From assembly GCF_013372625.1 (NCBI RefSeq), contig NZ_JABXFD010000377.1:1-41324 (forward strand): DNA of 41,324 nucleotides, read 5' to 3'. The notes beneath the pieces were generated by a model that did not search any database, was not told where the DNA came from, and worked only from the letters and a program-made list of their open reading frames with translations. Made by a program: the position numbers and the translations under genes. Numbering within the stretch: the first letter of the stretch is position 1; every line of letters starts with the position of its first letter. The stretch comes from Actinomadura sp. BRA 177 (GTDB taxonomy: Bacteria; Actinomycetota; Actinomycetes; Streptosporangiales; Streptosporangiaceae). Shown one piece after another: positions 17,344 through 24,229 of this stretch.

Positions 17344-17352
17344 ACTGCTTAG
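15604..17352 (+). CDS. TnpB-like RuvC protein, zinc-finger-less actinobacterial type
   Basis: A 582-residue TnpB relative. TnpB proteins are RNA-guided nucleases of IS200/IS605 elements. The RuvC triad appears intact: D349 in IGVDTN, E410 in VEDLDF and D487 in RHDAAS. The CxxC...CxxC zinc finger normally found between the second and third catalytic residues is absent; in its place is DPAYTSKWGAQHWQ, a wording I recall from large Streptomyces TnpB-like proteins. About 95 residues of Arg/Pro/Thr-rich sequence follow D487 and may be DNA selected as guide RNA rather than as protein. The N-terminal ~60 residues are low-complexity, and conserved sequence begins near RTRLAGLTGTDERVLRAVG; the true start is uncertain and no Shine-Dalgarno precedes ATG 15604. 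Confidence 0.8.
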   Translation: MSRSASGCGAVEATCRSPRDHGHEPDPGPGAVPGGEGAAGELRAVAPPFVAAGPRGVAVRTRLAGLTGTDERVLRAVGAHLGSLAARDLKARCADGLEHGADTWAARKRELTGESSARWAGSITKASHDQWALARRCQVAHLRSLEAGVRTIECRLALPIGQKGTKRVPGGYRSRREWFAKSRRLRILQDRLAAERADFEAGVVRVVRGGKRLARTRHNLDEAGMSERKWRTRWEAGRWFCQADGESGKRYGNETIRVTPDGEVFIRLPGPLAELANAPHGRYVLAARVRFAHRGTEWADRVQANRAVAYRVHLDVGRGRWYLTASWQIPRSPAVPMAAALAGGVIGVDTNADHLAAWRLDRHGNPIGDPRRFGYDLSGPSGHRDAQVRHALTRLLHWAQDSGVRAIAVEDLDFAGEKTREKHGRRKKFRQLICGMPIGRLRARLTSMAGQTGIAIVAVDPAYTSKWGAQHWQQPLTSKNRTTTRHDAASIAIGRRAQGHPVRRRTAPPPAHRSDEQGHRTAQARPGTRGREGTRQPATDRAHDAPRRAGQVGRTRGTSASNTVRDARSTGPWVQDSLLDTA

Positions 17353-17380
17353 GAACGGTTTTGCCTACCCCGATCGGCGC

Positions 17381-17569
17381 ATGCCGCGTCCGCCGTCCGT
17401 AATTTCGATCCCGAGACACCTCGCCCGGCGCGACTCCGCCGTCCCGGACGGCGACGTGTGGACCTACCTCGCGGTCGCCGCCCTCGCCGCCGTGCTGACC
17501 GGTGCGACGGCCTACGGCGCGACCCGTCGGACGATCCGCGTCCCGGCCGTGGAGGCCGCCCTCCGCTGA
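17381..17569 (+). pseudogene. Possible C-terminal remnant of an FtsX-type ABC permease
   Basis: An open 62-codon stretch from ATG 17381 ends with one hydrophobic helix (WTYLAVAALAAVLTGATAYG) and ATRRTIRVPAVEAALR. That ending resembles the last helix and conserved tail of FtsX/MacB-type permeases (...PARRAxRxxPVEALR). The first ~24 codons look like unrelated sequence. It sits just right of the TnpB-like element, so it may be a scar of a degraded gene. It could also be a short orphan membrane protein. Confidence 0.4.
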
Positions 17570-17693
17570 CGGCGTCCCGCCCAGGCGCGTCCCGTTCCCG
17601 GCCGTCCGGTCGAGGACGGGACGCTCTCCTGCGGGCATACTGGCGCGTCCGGGGGTGGTGCCGACGGACGAGCCCGGCAAGCGCCGGATCCTC

Positions 17694-19460
17694 ATGCCGG
17701 GGGTGTTCGACGAGGCGGAGCGCGCGGAGCCGCCCGGCGAGCCGGAGCCCGGCCTCGTCCCCGTCCGCGACCCCGGCGACGTCGGCGATCCCGGCACCGC
17801 CGACCGGCCGGGCTCCGAGGGCGACGAGATCGGCGGCGCCGCCCAGGCCGCCCCGCCGGACGTCGCGCACTCCAGCGCCGTCATGGCGATCGGGACGGTC
17901 TTCTCCCGGCTGACCGGTTTCCTGCGCACCGTCGTGATCGGCGCCGCGCTCGGCACCGCGCTGCTCGGCGACGCCTACCAGGCCGCCGAGATGATCCCCT
18001 ACACCGTGTACGAGCTGCTGCTCGGCGGGCTGCTCGCCAGCGTCTTCGTCCCGTTCCTGGTGAAACGCCGGATGCGGGACGCCGACGGGGGAGCGGCGAC
18101 CGAGCAGCGGCTGCTCAGCGTCGTCCTGCTGGCCCTCGCCGTCCTGACCGTGCTCGCGGTGCTGGCCGCCGACCGGCTGATCTCCCTCTACGCGGGCGGC
18201 TACAGCGGTCGGCAGCGCGAGGTCGCGGTGCTGCTCACCCGGCTGCTGCTCGTGCAGATCTTCTTCATCGGCGTGAGCGGTCTCGCGAGCACGCTGCTGA
18301 ACGTCCGGCGGCGGTTCGGCGCGCCGATGTGGGCGCCCGTCGTGAACAACCTGATCACGATGGCGGCCGGGCTGGTGTTCCTCTGGGTCGCGGGGCGCGG
18401 GCAGACGACCGCGACCGTCACCGACGGGCAGCTCACCCTCCTCGGCCTCGGCTCCGCGTTGGGGACGGTCGCGCAGAGCGCCGTCCTCGTCTGGCTGCTC
18501 CGCTCCGCCGGGTTCCGCTGGCGCCCGCGCCTGGACCTGCGCGGATCCGGGCTCCGCGAGGCCGCCCGCACCGCGACGTGGATGCTGCTCTACATCGTCG
18601 TCGCGCAGATCGGCGTCCTGGTCACCGCGAACGTGGCGACGCGCGCGGGCGACCGCGCGGCGGCCACGGGCAGTGGGCTCGCCGTCTACAAGTTCGCCCT
18701 CGTCGTCTTCCAGCTCCCGTACGCGATCATCGCCGTCTCGGTCATCACGGCGCTGCTGCCCCGGATGAGCGCGCACGTCGCGGACGGGCGCCGCGACCTG
18801 GTCCGGGCCGACTTCTCCCGCGGCCTGCGGGTGGCCGCCGCGCTCCTCGTCCCGCTGTGGCTCGGCATGCTGGTGTTCGCGGTCCCCGGCTCGATCACGT
18901 TCTTCGCCTACGGCAGCATCACCCCGGACGGGGCGCGCCGCATCGGCACCGTCCTCATGGTGTTCGCCGTCATGGTGCTGCCGTTCACCCTCCACCAGCT
19001 CCTCATGCGCGTCTTCTACGCCCTCGGCGACACCCGCACGCCGGGCCTGATCGCGGTGCCCGCCGGGATCGCGCAGGCGGTGACGGCATTCGCGCTGCTG
19101 GCGTTCGTCCCGGCGCGGCAGGTCGTGATCGGGCTGCCCGCCGCGTACGGGCTGTTCTACCTCGTGGGCGCGGCGGGCGCCGCGTTAGTCCTGCGCAGGC
19201 GGCTCGGCGGCCTGGACGGGCGCCGCATCCTGCGCGCCCTCACGCGACTGCACCTCGCCGCACTGCCCGCGCTGGCGTTCGCGGCGGCGGTCGTCTGGGC
19301 GTCCGGACGGCTGCCGGGCGACCGCGTCCCGGCCCTGGTCGCGGTCACCGTCGGCGGCCTCGGCGGCGGCGCGCTCTACCTCCTCACCGCGCGCCGCATG
19401 AGCATCCCCGAGATCGGTTACTTCACCGCCATGGCCAGGTCGCGTCTCCGGCGTTCCTGA
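17694..19460 (+). CDS. MurJ/MviN-like lipid flippase (MOP superfamily)
   Basis: A 588-residue polytopic membrane protein. A Pro/Glu/Gly-rich cytoplasmic extension of ~60 residues precedes the conserved MurJ start, SSAVMAIGTVFSRLTGFLRTVVIGAALG, and the EMIPYTVYELLLGGLLASVFVPFLVKR region with its motif arginines and acidic residues. About 14 helices follow to LYLLTARRMSIPEIGY. MurJ flips lipid II for peptidoglycan synthesis. Actinomycetes usually carry an essential MurJ with a long cytoplasmic extension near the origin, plus paralogues; no cell-wall gene is adjacent here, so this may be a paralogue. ATG 17694 lacks a clear Shine-Dalgarno; GTG 17655/17658 are alternatives and could serve a leaderless message (CATACT at ~17636). 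Confidence 0.88.
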   Translation: MPGVFDEAERAEPPGEPEPGLVPVRDPGDVGDPGTADRPGSEGDEIGGAAQAAPPDVAHSSAVMAIGTVFSRLTGFLRTVVIGAALGTALLGDAYQAAEMIPYTVYELLLGGLLASVFVPFLVKRRMRDADGGAATEQRLLSVVLLALAVLTVLAVLAADRLISLYAGGYSGRQREVAVLLTRLLLVQIFFIGVSGLASTLLNVRRRFGAPMWAPVVNNLITMAAGLVFLWVAGRGQTTATVTDGQLTLLGLGSALGTVAQSAVLVWLLRSAGFRWRPRLDLRGSGLREAARTATWMLLYIVVAQIGVLVTANVATRAGDRAAATGSGLAVYKFALVVFQLPYAIIAVSVITALLPRMSAHVADGRRDLVRADFSRGLRVAAALLVPLWLGMLVFAVPGSITFFAYGSITPDGARRIGTVLMVFAVMVLPFTLHQLLMRVFYALGDTRTPGLIAVPAGIAQAVTAFALLAFVPARQVVIGLPAAYGLFYLVGAAGAALVLRRRLGGLDGRRILRALTRLHLAALPALAFAAAVVWASGRLPGDRVPALVAVTVGGLGGGALYLLTARRMSIPEIGYFTAMARSRLRRS

Positions 19461-19509
19461 CCGGGGCCGAGGGGGTCGATTCGGGCGGGGATGTCATACG
19501 CTTCGAGGT

Positions 19510-19932
19510 ATGGACGAGGTTTCGGCCCGTACGCAGTCCCAGGGCGATCCGGGGGCGCGCGAGCGGGGCAGGGGCGGCCTGCGGCGCTTCCTGCGGCGGA
19601 TGGCGGCCGGCAAGGCCGAGCTCGAGGCCGAGGAGCTGCAGAAGACCACCGGCCACGAGGGCGCGACGCCGATCTCCGACTGCGCCGCGCGCCGGCGGCA
19701 CTGCGTGGCGGGTACGCTGCGAACCGTGACCCTGCGTCCGCGGGGCGGCGCGCCCGCGCTGGAGGCCGAGCTGTACGACGGCACCGACGTGGTCGACCTG
19801 GTCTGGCTCGGCCGCCGCAGGATCGCCGGGATCGACCCGGGCCGCATGCTGCGCGCCGAGGGCCTGGTCAGCGTGCAGGACGGGCGCAAGGTCATGTTCA
19901 ATCCCCGATACGAGCTGCGCGGCGGCTCGTGA
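19510..19932 (+). CDS. OB-fold nucleic acid-binding protein
   Basis: A 140-residue cytoplasmic protein of a small actinobacterial family with an OB-fold, related to anticodon-binding/RecG-wedge type folds. An Arg-rich N-terminal helix region (GLRRFLRRMAAGKAELEAEELQ) precedes the fold: CVAGTLRTVTLRPRGGAPALEAELYDGTDVVDLVWLGRRRIAGIDPGRMLRAEGLV, then RKVMFNPRYEL. The role is unknown. It stands directly upstream of DUF3159 and the trkA pair, the order I recall in other actinomycetes, where dut and DUF3710 normally precede it immediately. Confidence 0.88.
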   Translation: MDEVSARTQSQGDPGARERGRGGLRRFLRRMAAGKAELEAEELQKTTGHEGATPISDCAARRRHCVAGTLRTVTLRPRGGAPALEAELYDGTDVVDLVWLGRRRIAGIDPGRMLRAEGLVSVQDGRKVMFNPRYELRGGS

Positions 19933-19941
19933 ACAGCGTGG

Positions 19942-19994
19942 TGGCAGCGTGAGCGAGACGACCGTGGGCGGGATGGCAGCGTGAGCGAGACGAC
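19942..19994 (+). repeat. Duplicated translation-start segment with a mini-ORF
   Basis: A 21-bp segment is repeated exactly at 19942-19962 and 19974-19994. Each copy holds GCAGC followed by GTGAGCGAGACGAC, so the start of the DUF3159 gene is present twice, 32 bases apart and therefore out of frame. The first GTG (19949) opens an 11-codon ORF whose TGA (19982-19984) overlaps the real GTG start (19981) as GTGA. Confidence 0.8.
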
Positions 19995-20661
19995 AGCCGG
20001 CACCGGGCGCGCGGAGACGGCCGCGCACGACACCGTCGAGGCGGCCGTCCGCGCGCAGCTGAGCAAGGCGCTCGGCGGCGTCCGCGGCATGCTGGAGGCC
20101 GCCCTCCCCACGATCGCGTTCACCGGCACCTACGTCGCGATCGACGACATCAAGACCGCCGTCGCGGCCGGCATCGGCGCCGCGGTGGTGCTGCTGGTCG
20201 TGCGGATCGTGCAGCGCTCCAACCCGCAGTTCGTGCTGAACAGCCTCGTCGGCATCGGGATCGCCGCGTTCTTCGCGCTGCGCTCGGGCAAGGCCGAGGA
20301 CGCCTTCCTGCCCGGCATCATCCTCAACGCCGGCTACGGCGCCGCGATGATCTTCTCGATCGTGGTGCGCTGGCCGGTCGTCGGCTTCATCATCGGCTCG
20401 GTCACCGGCGACCCGACCGCGTGGCGCGCCGACCGCGGCATCGTGAAGCTGTGCTCCCGGCTCACCTGGCTGCTGGTGCTGCCCTGCGTGGCGCGCGTCG
20501 CCGTGCAGTACCCGATCTACCTCGCCGACGGCGACCAGAGCGGCCTGCTCGGCACCGCCAAGATCGCGATGGGCTGGCCGCTGCAGGTCGCCGCGCTGGC
20601 GGCCATGGTGTGGCTGCTCGCCCGCGGCCGCACCCCCATCGAGCGGAAGGAACCCGCCTGA
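19981..20661 (+). CDS. DUF3159 domain-containing membrane protein
   Basis: A 226-residue polytopic membrane protein of the actinobacterial DUF3159 family, function unknown. An N-terminal cytoplasmic stretch with VRAQLSKALGGVRGMLEAALPT leads into helices at about residues 38-58, 61-78, 85-103, 112-135 and two near the C-terminus (LTWLLVLPCVARVAV and QVAALAAMVWLLA). The conserved block FIIGSVTGDPTAWRADRG is cytoplasmic. GTG 19981 follows the duplicated start segment. It forms part of the conserved OB-fold/DUF3159/trkA neighbourhood and is convergent with the trkA pair, 21 bases apart. A link to potassium transport is only positional. Confidence 0.92.
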   Translation: MSETTAGTGRAETAAHDTVEAAVRAQLSKALGGVRGMLEAALPTIAFTGTYVAIDDIKTAVAAGIGAAVVLLVVRIVQRSNPQFVLNSLVGIGIAAFFALRSGKAEDAFLPGIILNAGYGAAMIFSIVVRWPVVGFIIGSVTGDPTAWRADRGIVKLCSRLTWLLVLPCVARVAVQYPIYLADGDQSGLLGTAKIAMGWPLQVAALAAMVWLLARGRTPIERKEPA

Positions 20662-20682
20662 CCGGCGGGTCCCCTCGCGCGG

Positions 20683-21342
20683 CTAGCGTCCGCCCAGGAG
20701 CGCGGCGAGCTCGTCCTCGACGTCCTGGCTGGCCACGAACATCAGCTCGTCGCCCGGTTCGAGGGTGTCGTCGGACGAGGGGACCAGCACCCGCCCCTCC
20801 CGCAGGATCGCGACGAGCGCGGTGTCGCGCGGCCAGTCCACCGACCCGACCCGCTGCCCGCCGAGCGGCGCGTCGTCCGGCAGCGTCAGCTCGACCAGGT
20901 TCGCCTCGCCCTGCCGGAACGTCATCAGCCGGACCAGGTCGCCGACGCTGACGGCCTCCTCGACCAGCGCCGACAGCAGCCGCGGCGTGGACACGGCCAC
21001 GTCCACGCCCCACGACTCGTTGAACAGCCACTCGTTGTTCGGGTGGTTGATCCGCGCCACCACGCGCGGCACCCCGTACTCGGTCTTGGCCAGCAGCGAC
21101 ACCACCAGGTTGACCTTGTCGTCGCCGGACGAGGCGACCACGACCTGGCAGCGCTCCAGCGCCGCGTCGTCCAGCGCGGAGATCTCGCAGGCGTCCGCGA
21201 GCAGCCACTCGGCGCGCGGCACCATCTCGACCTTGATGGCCTTGGGGCTCTTGTCGATCAGCAGCACCTCGTGCCCGTTCTCCAGCAGCTCCTGGGCGAT
21301 GGAGCGGCCCACCGCGCCGGCCCCGGCGATCGCGACCCGCAT
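20683..21342 (-). CDS. RCK/TrkA-type potassium channel regulatory protein (second of pair)
   Basis: A 219-residue cytoplasmic RCK protein. The N-terminal RCK_N Rossmann fold has GAGAVGRSIAQELLENGHEVLLIDKSP, with the nucleotide-binding glycine motif and the acidic residue ending strand 2, then VVASSGDDKVNLVVSLLAK. The C-terminal RCK_C (ligand-sensing) domain follows from about residue 135 (NLVELTLPDDAPLGGQRV). Such subunits bind NAD(H), ATP or ADP and gate K+ transporters; RCK_C domains of several K+ systems bind c-di-AMP. It is translationally coupled to the preceding gene through TGATG at 21344-21340. Confidence 0.92.
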   Translation of the reverse strand: MRVAIAGAGAVGRSIAQELLENGHEVLLIDKSPKAIKVEMVPRAEWLLADACEISALDDAALERCQVVVASSGDDKVNLVVSLLAKTEYGVPRVVARINHPNNEWLFNESWGVDVAVSTPRLLSALVEEAVSVGDLVRLMTFRQGEANLVELTLPDDAPLGGQRVGSVDWPRDTALVAILREGRVLVPSSDDTLEPGDELMFVASQDVEDELAALLGGR

Positions 21343-22007
21343 CAGGCGTCCTCCCCGTTCCCCGCCGCGACGGCGGCGTTGACGCGCTCCAGGTCCTCGG
21401 CGCTCGCCATCACGTGCACGATGTCGCCGTCCTGGATCACCGTGTCCCGCTCGGGGACGAGGGCCTCGCCCATCCGCGCCAGGAACGCCACGCGCGTGTT
21501 CGCGTGCTCCTCCAGCGCGGCGACCTTCTCGCCGACCCACAGGTGCCCGGCGTCCAGCTCGGCGAGCACGACCGCGCCGGTCGGGTCGCGCCACAGCGGC
21601 TCGGAGCCCTCCGGCAGCAGCCGGCGCAGGATCTGGTCGGCCGTCCACCGGACGGTCGCGACCGTGGGGATGCCGAGGCGCTGGTAGACCTCCGCGCGGC
21701 GCGGGTCGTAGATCCGGGCCACCACGTTGTCGACGCCGAACGTCTCGCGCGCCACCCGGGCGGAGATGATGTTGGAGTTGTCGCCGCTGCTGACGGCCAC
21801 GAACGCCGCCGCCCGCTCGATGCCGGCCTCGGCTATCACATCGCGGTCGAACCCGAACCCGGTGATGCGGCGGCCGCGGAACCCGCTGCGCAGCCGGCGG
21901 AACGCCTCCGGGCTCTGGTCGATGATGGCCACCGAATGGCCCCTGTCCTCCAGGATGTGGGCGAGCATCGAGCCGACCCGCCCGCATCCCATGATCACGA
22001 TATGCAC
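21342..22007 (-). CDS. RCK/TrkA-type potassium channel regulatory protein (first of pair)
   Basis: A 221-residue cytoplasmic RCK protein with MGCGRVGSMLAHILEDRGHSVAIIDQSP as the Rossmann motif, VAVSSGDNSNIISARVAR, and a C-terminal RCK_C domain (AVVLAELDAGHLWVGEKVAALEE). Two RCK proteins made from one mRNA suggest a mixed gating ring for a shared transporter. The obvious partner is the divergent KimA-like permease, 188 bases away. GTG 22007 has AGAGGGAA upstream; a longer form from 22076 would translate the leader hairpin and is less likely. Confidence 0.92.
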   Translation of the reverse strand: MHIVIMGCGRVGSMLAHILEDRGHSVAIIDQSPEAFRRLRSGFRGRRITGFGFDRDVIAEAGIERAAAFVAVSSGDNSNIISARVARETFGVDNVVARIYDPRRAEVYQRLGIPTVATVRWTADQILRRLLPEGSEPLWRDPTGAVVLAELDAGHLWVGEKVAALEEHANTRVAFLARMGEALVPERDTVIQDGDIVHVMASAEDLERVNAAVAAGNGEDA

Positions 22008-22027
22008 GGCCGTTCCCTCTTCCGTCC

Positions 22028-22044
22028 AGGGGGACGCTCCCCCT
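22028..22044 (-). promoter_or_regulatory. Perfect hairpin in the trkA leader
   Basis: AGGGGGA (22028-22034) and TCCCCCT (22038-22044) form a 7-bp stem with a 3-base loop, 21 bases upstream of GTG 22007. No T-tract follows, so it is not a clear attenuator. It is a candidate structure or binding site for controlling the trkA pair. Confidence 0.45.
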
Positions 22045-22195
22045 GTACCCCCGCGCCGGTGCACGGTCTCCGTCAATGATCCTGCCGGGCTGCAAACCTA
22101 CACATCCCCCCAGGCGAGTACTACCCAACCCGGTGCCGGCGGGGACGGGCAGGGCCGCGAACCGCCGTCCCGCCCGAGGGTTAGGCTCTCTATCC

Positions 22196-24229
22196 GTGTC
22201 AAAGGTTCCGGACCTCACGAAGAGGCTCCTCCTCGGCCGTGCGCTGAGCAGCTCCCAGCAGCACGAGCAGCTGCTGAAGAAACGGATCGCGCTGCCGGTC
22301 TTCGCCAGCGACGCGCTGTCCTCGGTGGCCTACGCCCCGCAGGAGATCCTGCTCGCGCTCGGCGCCGGCGGGCTCGTGATGTACCACTACACCCCCTGGG
22401 TGGCCGCGGCCGTGGTGGTGATCCTGCTCACCGTGGTCGCGTCCTACCGGCAGAATGTCCGGGCCTACCAGAGCGGCGGCGGCGACTTCGAGGTCGCCAC
22501 CACCAACCTGGGAAGCAACTGGGGCGTGCTGGTCGCGAGCGCGCTGCTCGTCGACTACACCCTCACCGTCGCGGTGTCGGTGTCGTCCGGCGTGGAGAAC
22601 CTCGGCGCGCTGCTGGAGTTCATGCGCCCGCACGAGGTCGGTGTCGCGATCGCCATCGTCGTGCTGCTCACCCTCGGCAACCTGCGCGGCATCAAGGAGG
22701 CCGGGGTCGCCTTCGCGATCCCCACCTACCTGTTCATGTTCGCCGTGTTCAGCATGCTGGCGTGGGGCCTGGTCCGGCTGATCTCCGGCACCGAGCTGGA
22801 GGCCGAGACCGCGCACCTGGAGGTTCGCGGCGACGAGACCGACATCGCCGGTTTCGCCCTGGTCTTTCTGCTGCTGCGGGCATTCTCGTCCGGCTGTGCC
22901 GCACTGACCGGCGTCGAGGCCATTAGCAACGGGGTGCCCGCGTTCCGCAAGCCCAAGGGCGAGAACGCCGCGCGGACGCTGCTGGCGCTCGGGCTGGTCG
23001 CGATGACGATGTTCGGCGGCGTGGTCGCGTTCGCCTTCATCACCGATGTCCGGTTCACCGACGTCGGCCAGGACAGCAGCCTCGTCGACCCCGCCACCGG
23101 GCGGGTGGTCGAGCAGGCCGACCCGGTGATCGCGCAGGTGGCGCACACCGTGTTCAGCAACTTCACCCCTGGCTTCGCGGTGGTCACCGCGATGACCGCG
23201 CTGATCCTGTTCCTCGCCGCGAACACCGCGTTCAACGGATTCCCGGTGCTGGCCTCGGTGCTCGCGCAGAACCGCTACCTGCCGCGCCAGCTGCACACCC
23301 GCGGCGACCGGCTCGCCTACAGCAACGGCATCATCATCCTCGCCACCATGGCCGGGCTGCTGATCTACGCCTATGACGCGTCCGTCAGCCGGCTCATCCC
23401 GCTCTACACCGTCGGCGTGTTCGTGTCGTTCACCGTCAGCCAGGTCGGCATGGTCCGGCACTGGAACCGGCTGCTCGCCACCGAGCAGGACCCGGCGCAG
23501 CGCCGCCGGATGAAGTCCTCCCGGGGCATCAACGCGTTCGGCGCCACCCTCACCGGGATCGTCCTCGTCGTCGTGCTGATCACCAAGTTCGCGCTCGGCG
23601 CCTACATCGTGTGCATCGCGATGCCGCTGCTGTTCCTGCTGATGAAGGCCATCCGCAAGCACTACGACCGGGTCGCCGAGGAGCTGGTGCCCTCCGGCGA
23701 GGACGTCGCGCTGCCCGCCCGCAACCACGGCATCGTGCTCGTCTCCAAGATCCACAAGCCGACGCTGCGGGCGCTCGCCTACGCCCGCGCCACCCGCCCG
23801 TCCACGCTGGAGGCGGTGACCGTCGCGGTGGACGCCGCGGAGTCCCGGCGGCTCCAGCAGGAGTGGGACGCCCTGGACATCCCCGTCCCGCTGAAGATCC
23901 TCGACTCGCCGTACCGGGAGATCACCCGGCCCGTCCTCGCCTACGTCAAGAACGTCCGGCGGCGCAGCCCCCGCGACGTCGTCACCGTGTTCATCCCCGA
24001 GTACGTCGTCGGCCACTGGTGGGAGCAGCTGCTGCACAACCAGAGCGCGCTGCGGCTCAAGGGGCGGCTGCTGTTCCAGCCGGGCGTCATGGTGACGAGC
24101 GTCGCGTGGCAGCTCCAGTCGTCCGACCGGCTCAAGGGACGGGTCGAACCGCCCGGCCCCGGCTCGTCCCGGCGTCCGCCGCGGACCGGGACGCGCCCCG
24201 GTGCCGGTAGTGTTTCGGATCGTGACTGA
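22196..24229 (+). CDS. APC-family transporter, KimA-like potassium importer
   Basis: A 677-residue membrane transporter with about 12 helices and a ~180-residue cytoplasmic C-terminal domain starting near HYDRVAEELVPSG. Membrane-part wording such as YRQNVRAYQSGGGDFEVATTNLG, LLVDYTLTVAVSVSSGVENL and TLGNLRGIKEAG is shared with B. subtilis KimA, a K+/H+ symporter regulated by c-di-AMP, and the C-terminal domain (FIPEYVVGHWWEQLLHNQSALRLK) also matches that group. Potassium uptake is therefore a better guess than amino-acid transport. Divergence from two RCK genes supports it. GTG 22196 has no Shine-Dalgarno; TAGGCT eight bases upstream may be a -10 box for a leaderless mRNA. The 3' end overlaps the methyltransferase start by 8 bases. 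Confidence 0.88.
   Translation: MSKVPDLTKRLLLGRALSSSQQHEQLLKKRIALPVFASDALSSVAYAPQEILLALGAGGLVMYHYTPWVAAAVVVILLTVVASYRQNVRAYQSGGGDFEVATTNLGSNWGVLVASALLVDYTLTVAVSVSSGVENLGALLEFMRPHEVGVAIAIVVLLTLGNLRGIKEAGVAFAIPTYLFMFAVFSMLAWGLVRLISGTELEAETAHLEVRGDETDIAGFALVFLLLRAFSSGCAALTGVEAISNGVPAFRKPKGENAARTLLALGLVAMTMFGGVVAFAFITDVRFTDVGQDSSLVDPATGRVVEQADPVIAQVAHTVFSNFTPGFAVVTAMTALILFLAANTAFNGFPVLASVLAQNRYLPRQLHTRGDRLAYSNGIIILATMAGLLIYAYDASVSRLIPLYTVGVFVSFTVSQVGMVRHWNRLLATEQDPAQRRRMKSSRGINAFGATLTGIVLVVVLITKFALGAYIVCIAMPLLFLLMKAIRKHYDRVAEELVPSGEDVALPARNHGIVLVSKIHKPTLRALAYARATRPSTLEAVTVAVDAAESRRLQQEWDALDIPVPLKILDSPYREITRPVLAYVKNVRRRSPRDVVTVFIPEYVVGHWWEQLLHNQSALRLKGRLLFQPGVMVTSVAWQLQSSDRLKGRVEPPGPGSSRRPPRTGTRPGAGSVSDRD

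Noticed and set aside
22008-22195. ydaO-type c-di-AMP riboswitch between trkA and the K+ transporter
   Set aside because: The gene context is suggestive, but I could not find the conserved ydaO core by eye. A covariance search is needed, so no call was made.
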